Shown in pieces: positions 37,075 through 49,116 of a DNA stretch of 64,000 nucleotides (position 1 is its first letter; every line of letters begins with the position of its first letter). The notes beneath the pieces are model-generated. The model did not search any database and was not told the DNA's origin. It was given only the letters and a program-made list of their open reading frames with translations. The position numbers were made by a program, and so were the translations under genes. The DNA comes from Adiantum capillus-veneris (Eukaryota > Streptophyta > Polypodiopsida > Polypodiales > Pteridaceae). The DNA is taken from positions 108,422,469 to 108,486,468 of the forward strand of contig CM043951.1 in the NCBI GenBank assembly GCA_014529385.2, read 5' to 3'.

Positions 37075-37540
37075 ATGATCCGTAGATGGTGAGTGACCTA
37101 GTACGTATTGAGAGCATTCTTTTTCAAAGATTTATATTTTCATTTTATTTATACCTTATCAATGAAGTAGGTAGACATGGGGTTTAGTGCTTGGTAGAGT
37201 CTAGAAGTCAATGATGACTTACTAGACCTATTCTTAAGAGGTAAAGAAGGTTGTGAGTGGGATAGCCAAAAGCATTTCATTCTTCAAATTTCTCTATATT
37301 TTCACATTCTTCAAATTTCTGTATACTTTCAGAGTGTTGTACCGTTTTTTGTTTTGACTCTATTTTGTACCATTCTATTTGTTTTTCTTCGTAGTTTCAT
37401 TTTAGTACTTATGAGTAGCGTAAGTAGAAACTACCACCATCAAATTTGGTCTAAAAGATCAAGGGAAAAAGTATTGAAAACCATATTTTTTCCGAAACGA
37501 TTATAACTCTAAAATTTTGAAAGTTTGATGGTAGAGACTT

Positions 37541-37800
37541 CACTACAAGAGGTTGTGTGCTCTTGTGACGCTGTTAGCGACAGAAATACACTGGGTTTTT
37601 ATAACCCCCGGCATCGGTAAAACCGTCGCTAATAGCGTCGCTACGAGAGCGTCGCTATATGCGTCGCTATAGGAGTCGCTATATGCGTCGCTATAAGCGT
37701 CGCTATATAGCGACGCTAATAGCGACGTTTACACAGAAGTCTATAGCGACGGTCATAGCGACGCTACAGAGCTATAAATAGCGACGGTTATAGCGACGCC
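37541..37800. repeat. CACTA left terminus and subterminal repeats
   Basis: The terminal CACTACAAGA is followed by more than a dozen copies of GCGTCGCTA or TAGCGACG in both orientations, often as inverted pairs. In the En/Spm family such subterminal motifs are the binding sites of the TNPA protein. Confidence 0.9.
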
Positions 37801-38164
37801 CGAGAGATTTTTTTTTTGGTGACAGGGCATTGAATGCTCTGCCACCCATCAACCATATTGTACTTGATTCACTTTTTAAAAAAAGTGCAAGGGTAGATAA
37901 TAGACCCAAAATAGTCACCCACAAGACGCATTGTTTGCAAAATTGACAATTGTACACATCATAGGCAAAATGAATTGATTGGCAAATGTAATAATGACAA
38001 TTGTACAACATCATAGGCATAAAGAATTGATTGGCAAAATGAACTGTGGTGACAAATGTAATAATATACATGGTTCAAAAAGACGTATAAAATCCGTCTC
38101 ATGATACATGAGCTATGAGAAACCCTAAACTAATGCTATCTAGCTACGGCTAAACTGACGTCGT

Positions 38165-39468
38165 CTAGTCAGACGTCTCATCGCGTCCAAGCGGCGTATC
38201 TGTCGGATTCTGCAAAAAAAGACAATAAGACAGCTTTCAGTAAGTATAAACATATAACGACATTTATAAAACAATACAAAAAATAGAAAAGAGTAAACCC
38301 TAATACTAACCATGCCGCCGCGAGAACTGAGAATGTCCATCAGGGCGTTTAAGCCCTTCCTGTCTGCGTACTCGCGCTCGTACGGTGTGGGATCACGTCC
38401 TATCATCGACCACTGTCAAAACATACAAAGATTTCATTATGTTAGAATTAAAAAACTCATAAACCCTAAACTATCAAACATAAAGAGCAATGCGAAAACA
38501 CTTACAAAATCGCCCTCAAATGATGCCCATCCACCGCTCCCCAAGTGGTGCGAGCTCCCTGCCTCTACTCGCGCTCTGGCTGCATCCTTTTGTTGCTTCC
38601 ACTTGTCAGGATTCTTGCGCACTGCTTTCTTCGCATTCTTCCAATCTTCTTTGGTCAGCCAATCTGGCATGTTCCACCCATGCTTGATTGCTTTTTTCAC
38701 TTCGGAACGCTTGTGTTTGCAGTATTCGCGCATTCGAATCTTCATCAGGTCTTCATTGAAGCGTTGATCCCGTGTTGGAACGGGAAACTCATCATGAAGT
38801 ATGCTGATGACTCTGTTTTTTAAATCACTTGGTACTTCACTCCATTTGTTTAGTATGTAGTGTCTAAACAGCTGAGAGCAAAGACCACGCATGCGCGAGA
38901 TCACCTTCTTGCCGTCATCATCCATGATGATGTCGCCGCTGAAGTCGACGGAGTAAGGCAAGCCCTCTGGCCGGTGACGCGTGAACCTGGGTGTCCCGGC
39001 AGGGGTCTCTACCGGCGTGTTGATGGGGGTACGGACATCAGGTGTCTCCAACGGCGTCTGGGCCCCGAAGCGAGGAGTGTCGAGTGGGGTGGCTCCTGGC
39101 GGAGTAGGTAGAGGTGTGTAGCTGTTAGGAACAGTCAGCCGCGCAAAACCTGGCGTAGATGGCGATGCATTGGCTGGTGTGGGGGCGGGCAAAGAAGGGG
39201 AGGGTAAAGAGCCTCGTCGAACACGAGGCGGTGTGGAGGCATCGGCGGCGGAATCCCCACAACAACCGCCACCACTAGAGCGCCGGTGTCTAGCCGAGTG
39301 TGAAGATCGTCTCGTCGACGCGGAAGCTTCAAAGCACGCCGAATGCTCCGAAAGAGAGGGAGATGTGGATGCAGTAGGAACGCGCGATGATGCGCCAGAG
39401 CGATGACGCTCCACGTACCACTGTCTCTGCTGCGGTGACAAAGAAGAAAGAAACTCCTCATCATCCAT
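38165..39468 (-). CDS. TNPA-like (Transposase_24-type) protein of the CACTA element, three exons
   Basis: The start ATG is at 39468 (MDDEEFLSSLSPQQRQWYVE). Exon 1 runs to 38506, exon 2 is 38412-38311 and exon 3 starts at 38209 and stops at 38165. Both introns have GT-AG ends: 38413-38505 with a GTAAGT donor, and 38210-38310 with a GTTAGT donor and TTGCAG acceptor. The phase is kept, giving about 369 residues. The N-terminal third is Ser/Pro/Thr-rich with repeated TPxxTP motifs. The C-terminal half has the conserved WSEVPSDLKNRVISIL, DWKNAKKAVRKNP and SSHHLGSGGWASF blocks, then GRDPTPYEREY, known from plant CACTA second genes. It probably binds the subterminal repeats in the nucleus. The frame is intact, unlike TNP2. 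Confidence 0.75.
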
Positions 39469-39879
39469 ACCTGCATTAAACACACGAATATTTAAACTTA
39501 ATATTGAATGAATAGAGTAGACAATGACGCAAAGACCATTAAATACAATGACGTAATGACGCATATAAATACAATGGCGCAATGAATTGAGTGATAGAAG
39601 AGGCAAGTCGAAAACTCAGAATTTTCAATCAAAAGATATGAGCGCGAGTAGAAAAGAGCGTTATACACCATGGAAAGTACTTAGAGAGCCAGAGCTTTTA
39701 CAACACGGAGCCGTTGTGATTGGCACATGGTAGCCTTCATACGTCCTTGCACTACGAGGGGCTACCTCTATGACGTACCACCAGTTTGATGTAGACTTTG
39801 TAGGATGAAATATTACCTGCCAGAGCCACATAACTTACATGAGAGCTTTCAAGCACATAACTTGTAAAAGGGGGATGTT

Positions 39880-42460
39880 AACTATTTACATACTTACTTG
39901 TTCACAATGCTCGGGTAGTACGAAAGTGTCTCTTAGGTCAGTCCATTTCTTAGTAGAATCCACCTGAAGAAAACCAGACTCTCCTCTACGCACAGTAGCG
40001 TTGCGACCCTCCATGATTATCTTGAACCATTGCACGTCGAACAAGTCGACAAAAAATCCTCTATAATCGATCCTCAAAATCTCTTGTAGCGTTCAAATTT
40101 TGCCATGATTCCACAATCTTGACTAAAACGCTTTTTGTCGATCCGTTCCACCCTAAAATGTCAACCTTTACACCATGTTGCTGTGTATGACTTATATTCA
40201 ACGAACAAAGATTATGAGTGGCCGTTCAAACGTTTAGAAATAAAGTCACTAGCTTGGTCGCGCAACCCCGAGAGTACTCCCACTCTTCCTCAGTCACTTC
40301 GTCACCGCATTGTTGTGCGCTTTTCAATTGGTTGTGCAACCATCTTAAGCTCATGAATGTTGGTAGGCTCTCCAGACCCGTCGGATAGTGCATCGGTGGT
40401 CGTCTTCCCCGTCTCCACTCGATTCGTGCCCTTTGTCGCTCTTGCTTTGCATCCTCATATTGTGACATCCACTTTTGCATCACTGGATTGTGAAGCATGC
40501 AAAATCGGTTGATTTTAGCCTCTAGATCTTCCGTCATCTTCTTCTCAACACCGAGATTGCACATGACAATCCCAGATATGCACTCATCATCTATGGTTCG
40601 CCATAGCGTGTCCCGGGCTTTATCAAATCCGTCTAGCCACTCTCCAATGTACACTAGGGACTCTGATACCAACCAACCTTCTGCCATGCTACCCTCCGGA
40701 CGTGCCTTTTGACGCACATATCCCTTAAGCGTTTTCATGAAACGTTCTAAGAATAACATCCATCTGGAATGAACTGTGCCAGCTATTTCCACCTCATCAA
40801 CTATGTGAACAAGAAGATGCACCTGAATGGTTAGCATGGTGCAGACATCCTTGGTGGCTCTCTTCCCAAAAAGCTATCGCGTAACACATGATTCTCTGGA
40901 AGATACGCTTGATGACCTTCGTAGATTTGCTTCTTCAGTGAGGGCGCCCTACGTGCATTCAGTCTAGGTCCACATGTGACACATGCTCTGTATCCGCTTG
41001 TTTGAAGCCCTGCATGTATACACATGATAATAGATCAACTATGGGAAAAAACAATATTTACAGTGTCTGAGTGAGGAGTGTCAATAGATCACCTGAGCAT
41101 TCTGTTAGCCCGGGATAGTCATGCATGGTCCACATTAGAATGCCTCTGATCAAAGCATTCCGTCGTCCTATGTGCCGGCTCATATCCACCACCTCTATGC
41201 CAATCCACAATTGTTGTAGCTCTTCCAATAGTGGACGAAGATACACATCCATATTCTCCACTTTATATCGCCCTGGCACAATCAAGCTTAGCCATAGGTG
41301 CCCCTTCTTCGTAGTCAACCACGGGGGAATGTTGTAGTTGACGATGCCAACGGGCCATACACTGTAAGATGTTGATCTTTGACCAAATGGATTTACGCCA
41401 TCCATAGCCAGGCCTAAGCGCAAATTTCGAGCTTCCCTGGCAAATTCGACCATGTTCCATCTATATGTTTCCAGGCTACGCAATCTGCAGGAATTCGTAG
41501 CACACCATCCGAAGATTTATTCTCCTCATGCCATGATGCTAGGGCTGCCATGGACTCACATTCGAAGAAATGCTTGATGCGAGGAAGCAGAGGAAAATGT
41601 CGCAAAACCTTTTGTGGAATTTTTGTCCCGTGGAGATCTACTCGATATCTTTCGGAATCACATTTCGGACACTTCTCCATGTCTATGTATTCCACTCTGA
41701 AAAGAATGCAGTCATTAGGACAAGCGTGGATAGAATTGTAATCCATTCCCAAGTTTCGCAATATCTTTCTTGCTTCATCTCGGGAATCTGGCATCACATT
41801 GTCAATTGGTAGTATGTGCTCTTTAAGCAATCTACACAACATAAAAATACGATACAGTCGTGTAAAAATCTATCAGATCATTATACATTTAGAGTTTTAT
41901 TAAAGTAAACTAATTATAATAGATCACCTGAAAAGCGCTGTGACGCTAGTGTCACTCCATCCAAACTTTGCCTGCATGTTGAGAAGAACCAGGAGTGCTT
42001 TCAATCTAGACATACGTGGTCCATTATACAATGGCGTATTGGCTTCACTTTTCATATCATCATAGATAAGCCTTTTTGAATCCATGATCGTCTCGATCAT
42101 TTCATCAATCTCGGGCTCAAACATTGCCTCGTTGGGAATGTGCTCTGCATGATCATCCCCCGAGCTGTCAGAGGCTACATCTTGTGGCCTCACATATGCT
42201 GCTTGACCAAAGCCCCTGCGAACACGTCTATTGGGTTGCAAGATTGCTGCTTGTTGGCCAGCGTCAGAGTCCGACGAGTTATAATTAGCAACAACTCAAT
42301 CTATAATAGATGGATCGAACTCGCCAAATTCGCGAACGTGCTGCAAAGAAACACGTCTTGTCTGTCGCACAGCATGCTTGCATTGATTACAAGGACATAA
42401 GACCCTCGTTGAGAGATAGGTGTTTCGGTTGGACGGTCCCACATCCTCGTCACTACTCAT
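39880..42460 (-). pseudogene. TNP2-type CACTA transposase gene, internally deleted and frameshifted
   Basis: The ATG at 42460 begins MSSDEDVGPS and leads into a Transpos_assoc-like segment (VLCPCNQCKHAVRQTRRVSL) that meets a stop near 42297. The next stretch ends TALFR at 41928 and is spliced by a GT-AG intron (41832-41927) to LLKEHILPIDNVMPDSRDEA. The Transposase_21 domain follows (HACPNDCILF, CPKCDSERYR, ARNLRLGLAMDGVNPFG, LWTMHDYPGL), with a frameshift near 41450. After a second intron (41013-41092), YEGHQAYLPENHVLR runs to about 40840. The middle of the usual protein is missing there, and the DUF4218 region (VHLLVHIVDEVEIAGTVHSR) begins at once. The C-terminal FVLPEHCEQV block is at 39886-40077. 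TNP2 is the catalytic DDE transposase, so this copy cannot work. Confidence 0.85.
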
Positions 42461-42469
42461 AATGAGGAT

Positions 42470-42974
42470 AAAAATCTTATAACCTTGACAACAAATTTAA
42501 TATTCTATTGGAATTCTTCGTCTTATCTCTCTCTCTCTCTCTACCTCACATTCTCTAGTCATGTCCAATCCCCGCACACCTCGGTCTAGAGGTGCACGGA
42601 GATCAGAACCACCGGGTTATAATATTGTCTTTATTGGTCAATACCTATATTTGTGGGTACAAGAAATCTACAGACCCACGTCTACATGATACTGCATGTA
42701 GTGGACAAAACCCCTTTGCCTCTTCTCTAGCTGTAGCACTTCACAACATCTTAACATCTTTTCACAGTAGATCTTTTCACTGTTCGTCTAACTCTAAACC
42801 CTAAACCGTAAGTAATTCTTGTGTGGACTTGATCTAACGTAAATAAGCGTAAATCTAAATAAACGTAAATCTAACTAAAAATAAACCTAAATCTAATTTA
42901 ACGTAAGTCTACATCTAACCTAATCTTTAACGTCTTTTGAGATAGTTTCCTACGACGTTAAAACTCTCTTCTTC

Positions 42975-43030
<56 letters not shown>

Positions 43031-44136
43031 ACCTAAATAAACCTAAGTCTAATCTAATATAACATAAATCTAGATCTAACGTAAATTATGTTATATTAAA
43101 AACAAAGAACTAAACTAACAGGGATTATAAGAACCTTAAAACTGATTTAACACATAATTTTTCACATAACTCGGCAAGAGTTGGCATTCTCATCACTAAA
43201 GATGTGAGAGTTAACTTTCGGCGGTGACGCTGCCTCATCTCCATCCACATCTGACAACAGCAATTGGCCCTTTGGACCGTTCTTGCTCTTGTTACTAACT
43301 TTGAAGTTGCTGTTGAATGACTAGAGGTTGTCTAGATGGTCATTGTCGGGGATGTAGTGACTCTTGCCGCCCTAAAGATCCACCTTCTTCCCTATCTTCT
43401 GAAGACATTTCACCAGTACTTTTGGATCGACGGACCCACCATGAGTGAAGGCAGCAATACCCTATATTCCATTGAGGGCTTTCTTCACCCGCTTCATGCA
43501 GGCATCGCAGTCTATGGAGACCTAAATCTAATCTAATATAAGGAAAATCTAAATCTAGCGTAAATAAACGTAAATCTAACTAAAAATAAACCTAAATCTA
43601 ATCTAATTTAACTTAAATAAACCTAAATCTAATTTAACGTAAGTCTACATCTAACCTGATCTTTAACGTCTTTTAGGATAGTTTCCTACGACGTTATAAC
43701 TCTCTTCTTCTTGTGTGTGTGCGCGTGTGTGGATGTGTGTGCCAATAAAAAGAGATAAATGGTATAACCTTTCTATCACCCATGCCAAGTATGATAGATT
43801 GGTTATGCCATTTCCCTCTTGAATAATAGGTCTTGAGTTCAACTCCTCGTCGGCTAGATCTTTAGGTCTTTTAATTTTAATTAGTTTCCTACGACGTTAA
43901 ATTAGTTTCTCTCTCTTTCTCTCTCAATGTGTGTGCGTTTTTTTGTTTATGCATGTTTTCTCTCTCTTTTCCTCTCTCAATGTTCGGTTTTTTGTTTATG
44001 CATGTTCTCTCTCTCTTTTCCTCTCTCAATGTGTGCGTTTTTTGTTTATGCATGCTCTCTCTCTCTTTTCCTCTCTCAATGTGTGTGTGCATTCTTTGTT
44101 TATGTATGTGTGTGTGCGTTTTTGTTTATGTTTGTA

Positions 44137-44195
<59 letters not shown>

Positions 44196-44223
44196 AACAC
44201 TATGTGTGTGTGTGTGGTGTGTG

Positions 44224-44276
<53 letters not shown>

Positions 44277-44346
44277 GAGAGAGAAAGAGGGGAAGGGAAC
44301 ATGAGAGTGAGGAGAGGGAAGGAGCATACCTGGATCTCCTTCCTCT

Positions 44347-44394
<48 letters not shown>

Positions 44395-44401
44395 AGAAGA
44401 A

Positions 44402-44433
<32 letters not shown>

Positions 44434-44520
44434 TTACCTGCTCCTTGCTTGAGGGCGCCGAAAAAATCAGATCTGAGATCTGAGTTTTTGGGCGCTCTCT
44501 GTTATTTTTTTTAGCCCAGC
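42470..44520. repeat. CACTA 5' non-coding region: internal duplications and microsatellites
   Basis: A roughly 150-bp segment (AAATCTAACTAAAAATAAAC through TTTCCTACGACGTTA) at about 42840-42975 recurs at about 43545-43710 and partly at 43885. Short AAACCTAAATCT-type repeats surround it. GT runs occur at about 42976-43025, 44200-44258 and 44351-44392. About four copies of a 55-60 bp unit (TCTCTCAATGTG, then TTTTTTGTTTATGCATG) lie at 43915-44110. CT runs at 44140-44191 are followed by GA runs at 44260-44283 and 44404-44426. The open frames in this region are repeat effects. Confidence 0.85.
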
Positions 44521-44522
44521 CG

Positions 44523-44665
44523 GCGTCGCTATGAGCGTCGCTATAAGCGTCGCTATGAGCGTCGCAAATTTACTTGTAAATTTGCGACGCTCATAGCGAC
44601 GCCGGGATTTTTTTTTTTGAGCGTCGCTGTGTGAGCGTCGCTGTGTGAGCGTCGCTTGAAAAGTG
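44523..44665. repeat. CACTA right subterminal repeats and degenerate terminus
   Basis: Copies of GAGCGTCGCT, with one inverted set around AATTTACTTGTAAATT (44567-44582), mirror the left end. The expected terminal TCTTGTAGTG is replaced by a poor match at about 44655-44665. Confidence 0.75.
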
Positions 44666-44750
44666 ATCCAAATTCAAAAATTTGTTGATCAAGGGCATTA
44701 TAAGAATCTCTAGAAGCAATCTAGAAAGTTTGAGCAGATTTTGTGGAGAA

Positions 44751-46591
44751 ACATGGATCGCGATCCATGTCCTCCAAAGAGCATTTTTGCAAAAAAGTGA
44801 TGAGGACACTGTGCATTAGTGGGACATTGCTCTGGAAAAGTTTTCTTGAAAAAAAAACTCAAAAATCACATTAAATTGCATGATAGGGCAAAAATAGTAA
44901 AAACTAGGATTTCAGACACAAAATTGGATAAATCTTGAGACTTTGAGATCCAAATAAAAAAATAAGTAAAAATCTGACATCCACAGTGCTACCATATACA
45001 ACTACCAAATTTCATGTTCAGATGTGGTGGAACATGGATCGTGATCCATGTCTCCCTTGACCATCGGCTGACATTTGATCAGTAGGTAGCTGATACCATT
45101 TGATGAGTAGGTAGTTGATACCATTTGGAACAACTTTCTTAAAAGGCGCCAAAGAAAAAAAACTCAAAAACTTGGGTCAAAAAAGCAAAAAAAAACTAGT
45201 AAAAAATGCAGGGCAAATAAAAAAACTTGCTTTTGACTGACAAAAAGTTGTCTAGATTAAAAATAAGTGATGGAGTAGACTACTGACACTACAAGTAATC
45301 AACAAGCCGGATTTGGTGTCAAGATCTAATCGAACATGGATCGTTATCCATGTCCCCATCAAGATTTTAGGCTGAAATTCAAGCATTAGGTAGCTGAGAC
45401 ACAGACAAACATTTTTCTCAAAAGAACCATATGCAAAAAGGTTGCAAACAATGGTCAAAAGAGCAAAAAATAGAACATTGTCAAAACTACCAAAACAGAC
45501 TATATAATTCACTTTTGGTTGAGCAAAACTGATCCAAAATCAAATTTTTTTTGGGGAACAGGCTACAAATATCAGAATCTATCATCACACCAAATATCAA
45601 GTCCAAAAGTGGTGGAACGTGGATTGCGATCCATGACCCCCATGTGAATTTTTGGACATAAATTATACCAGCCTGTAGCAAAGACCATTGTGAACAAAGC
45701 TTCTCAAAGGAGGTTTGTCAAAAAAAGACCAAAATACTCATCAAAAGTGCAAAAACGGTTCAAAGTGAAAAACAGCCAAAACAAACCTAGGGACTGATTT
45801 TTGATTGACCTAATCAAGTTCAAACTACACAGAAACCATATAACTAGCATTATGGGATCAAGCCATGTGTCAAGTTTCATCACCTTCTTCCACAAGGGTA
45901 CATAAATCACGATCCATGTCCCCTTGTCATAGACTGAGACTAAACATGTACCATAGCAAGAGCACATCACAAGGAGTCTAGTGGTTTTTTTCAAAATTGA
46001 ATTTGGATATAAAAAACCAAGACAAAAGCCCAAAATTGTCTAGCATTCAGACAAAGTGCAAGAGCTGACCTAATTTTCAATCTAGAGGTCCATTTTCAAA
46101 AACAATGATACCCTAATATCTACTAATCATGGTGATTCTGATGGTACCAAGAAAAGTCAATTTGGCCTCCAAACATGGATCATGATCCATGTCCCCATAG
46201 TGACAACTTGACCTAAAAGTTTCTAGATCAATAGTGTATACATAAGTAAACATATCCCCAAGCCTAGTTTTGAAAAAAATTGAGCAAATTTGGGTCAAAA
46301 GACAGAAAAATAGGTGACAGACTGAAAACCTCAGTGCAGACTTAGTATTGGGTATTTTACCTATCTAAACAAGTCCAAATCCAAAACGTTTTGAGATCTA
46401 GCTATGGACATGGAGTGCAACAAGCTGTCAAGAGATCAAGTCCAGATGTGGTTGAACATGGATAACGATCCATGTCCCCAAACCTCAAAATTTGATGAAA
46501 ACTTGTAGAAAGCTTGCATGTGACCTTGTCTCACATATTGTCAAAATTTGGAGTCAAAATTTGACAGGGGGTCATGGATCGTGATCCATGT
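44751..46591 (+). repeat. Element D palindrome array: eight sites ahead of gag
   Basis: Eight 20-bp sites on the theme ACATGGATCGCGATCCATGT lie at 44751, 45032, 45334, 45617, 45900, 46173, 46456 and 46572 (starts). The first is perfect; the others mostly lose the CpG centre (TG, CA, TT or AA). Spacings are 281, 302, 283, 283, 273, 283 and 116 bp. Most sites are preceded by GGA or GA and followed by CCCC on the element strand. The spacer DNA is AT-rich, non-coding and much more diverged than the sites. This is the same plan as element B's arrays, with different arm bases. Confidence 0.95.
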
Positions 46592-47052
46592 ACCTCTGCA
46601 TAGTGGGGGTATCTGACCTGATGAGCTTGTAGACATACTTGAGTACATTGCAAATCTCAAGTTTGAGCTAGAAATACCTTCAAGAGACCAAGATACAAAC
46701 CAAAGTTCATATGTCCTAGTCCAAAGATTGTTTTGAGTGTTGTTTTAAGCGCAGTTCATCAAAATTTCTCTAGCTTTTGATAGACAACTCCAAATTGAGT
46801 CAAGTAAAGCCAGGAAGAAAGCTTGTGGACAATAGAGCACACAATAGAACAAGCTTGTAGATTTTGAAGCTGGATATTTTTAGGCTTCTTAATTCCAAAC
46901 TTTTAGGGTACCCAGAACTAGTTTCCAGAGACCAAAGGATCACAAAGACGTGACTGTTTGAGAGACCTCACCAGGGGCAAAAAGGGATAAGTCTATTAAG
47001 GCAAAGTAGGCTTGTCATATATTTTCTTGAGAGTTTTGAGTGAGCCTTAAAT

Positions 47053-47823
47053 ATGAAAAATCATCCACCACCAAGGTTTTCTACTCCACTGGGAGACATG
47101 AAAAATTCAAGAAACACTGTAATGCCTTCGACATTGGGATTGGGAGAATACCTAGAGGAGAGGGAGCCGCTGATTAACAAATGGAACGTGAGATTCATCA
47201 AAACCAATGAATCCACCAAGGTGCTTACAAATTATGCTCATGAGGAATTGCATAGGTTCACAAATGGAGATCCATACACCTTCTATAAGTATGTAGAACC
47301 CAATGCTGGAGAGTTGGTAGATCATAAGAATCTCTATTCATTCGCGTATACAGATGTGCATAGAGTGCAATTCTTTATGGTAAATAAGTATGGACTAGAG
47401 TACAAACTTTTTGATCCAATTGACCTAGAAAGGTATACATACAAGGGTACTCCAATCTCTATGTACTTTCAGTTAAAAACAAAGTCAGAGCATTCGTCAA
47501 AAGGATTCCACCAGGATTTTCTCCACCGAGAGGAGAAAGCGAGAGGCATCTTTCCAAGAGACCACAAATTGGTTAGATTGGTGACTGGACCACAACGACT
47601 TAGACCATATCAAGTGGACCAGTGTGTCAAGACAACATATAGTCGGTTAGGGGATCCATATGCTCATGTCTCACTCTTCAAAAAAAATTTGAGAGTTGAA
47701 CATATTGCGGATTTTCATACACAGTATGAGGGATTTGGGTTGACATTGAAAGGAACGGCCTTGACTTGGTTCCAACCACTGAGCAGAGACAATTATTCAA
47801 ACATAGCACAACTCTTGCAATAA
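47053..47823 (+). pseudogene. Element D gag domain
   Basis: This 256-codon stretch contains GDPYAHVSLFKKNLRVEHIA, HTQYEGFGLTL and TALTWFQPLSRDNYS. They are nearly block-for-block matches to element B's gag (28713-30353). The upstream part, with GDPYTFYKYVEPNAGELVD and the LERYTYKG block, also aligns with B. Further gag sequence continues to about 48100. It is a fossil. Confidence 0.88.
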
Positions 47824-48261
47824 TTCAAAGAGAAGTTCTAAAAAAGGGGAATCAAGCACAACACAGTGTCACAAATTTATGCTTTCAAACCAAAAGTGAA
47901 TGAGAGAGTGAAGGAAGATTTGCTTCACTTCAAACATGTATCGCATAAGAGATATTGCAAGATGAGAGGTTATGAGTTCTCTTCATAGAGGGCTTGAGAA
48001 ATGAGACTCTTAAAAAAGACCAATATTTGAATTGAGAAGATTTATATCTAGTTGAAAATTGTAGGGTTTACGGAGAGGTGATGGACGAGGTAAAAAATGC
48101 GACTAGTAGTGCCTCCTCTCCAAAGGGAAAATCCACAACCAAGCTAGATGTTCAAAATCTTGTTGGGCCGAGCATTGATCAAGTGGTCAAGGAGGTGATT
48201 AGATAAATAGTGCAAGGCTACAGTCAGAACGTAAATGTATGATAGTCTCAATTGAGGAGTT

Positions 48262-48954
48262 GTGAGACTTGTGGAGGGGACCATCCCACCCCATGGTGTA
48301 ACACTCAGCCTAAACCCACAACGTAGGCTAGGGCAACAACCTCCTCTTCTGAACGATGGTAGAGTGGTAGTCAACTACAGTCAACCAAAGCATGTGCCAC
48401 AACCCATGATAAAATTATACTTCATGGATGATAATACGCTCATGTTCATAGCCAATCAAGAGTATGGTTCAAAGACCATTCTCACTAGACAAGAACAAGC
48501 AATGGCTGGATCACCAACTATGCAACAAGAAGATCCAAGCTATGAATGTGGAGGTGACCATTGGACACGAGGTTGTCTAAACAAGCGTCAACAAATAAAA
48601 ATATTTGGATTCTGTGACGGTTGTGGAAGAGACCATCTACTTCAACACTGTGCTAGGAATCTAGACAACAAAGGGGAAAGTGCAATGAACATTATAGAAG
48701 TGATACTTTCTTCAAGCAGATCCGAGGTAGAACCCACAATTCCTATAAAGGTAATGACTCGAGCTCAAGGTCAAAAAGATGCCAAAAATGCACCCGTTAA
48801 GGACAAACCCATATTGCCACTTCAAACAGAAATAACAAACTTATCACTGAGAACTGGAAGAAAATCATGGAAACCAAAACGAGACAAAATGAAAGCAAAA
48901 AGGTTGAAAGAGAAAACCGCCCTCGAAACTGAGCTGCAACAAGCCAAAGAGTAG
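48262..48954 (+). pseudogene. Element D zinc-knuckle region
   Basis: The 230-codon stretch has ECGGDHWTRGC and CDGCGRDHLLQHC, both matching the CX2CX3HX4C knuckles of element B. It also has TLMFIANQEYG and a basic helical tail (RKSWKPKRDKMKAKRLKEK) that match B's 27802-28812 segment. It is nucleic-acid-binding by family. It is a fossil. Confidence 0.85.
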
Positions 48955-49116
48955 CTGAAACAAGAAAAGAAAAATAGAGAATGGACAAAAAAGGAGAAAT
49001 CGTCCAAAATTTCATCGGGAGAATCAGTCTTAGTAGAAAAGGTAAATCAACAACTAGACGCGATGTTGTAAGCCTATGCAGCAAGGCTCAATAGCAACCA
49101 AACTTTAGAACAAAGG

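Larger units (their letters stand above)
37541..44665 (-). mobile_element. CACTA (En/Spm) DNA transposon inserted in element D
   Basis: The left end is CACTACAAGAGG, the canonical CACTA terminus. Subterminal repeats built on TAGCGACG and its complement fill 37565-37800 and 44523-44655. Two genes on the minus strand, TNP2-type transposase (39880-42460) and a TNPA-like gene (38165-39468), are in the usual CACTA order. The right terminus is degenerate: the last subterminal repeat is followed by CTTGAAAAGTG where TCTTGTAGTG would be expected. The 3-bp flanks (CTT and ATC) do not match, so the right boundary is approximate. With its damaged TNP2 the copy should be non-autonomous. Confidence 0.88.

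Noticed and set aside
37568-37795. Subterminal GCGTCGCTA inverted repeats as another regulatory palindrome system
   Set aside because: They are the standard subterminal repeats of CACTA transposons and are unrelated to the ACAT-N4-CGCG palindromes.
38140-38406. 88-codon frame at the end of the TNPA-like gene as a separate gene
   Set aside because: It is exon 2 plus intron read-through. The GT-AG introns at 38210-38310 and 38413-38505 join it to the gene starting at 39468.
44655-44665. Perfect right CACTA terminus
   Set aside because: CTTGAAAAGTG is a poor match to TCTTGTAGTG and the flanking 3-mers do not form a duplication, so the right edge is only approximate.
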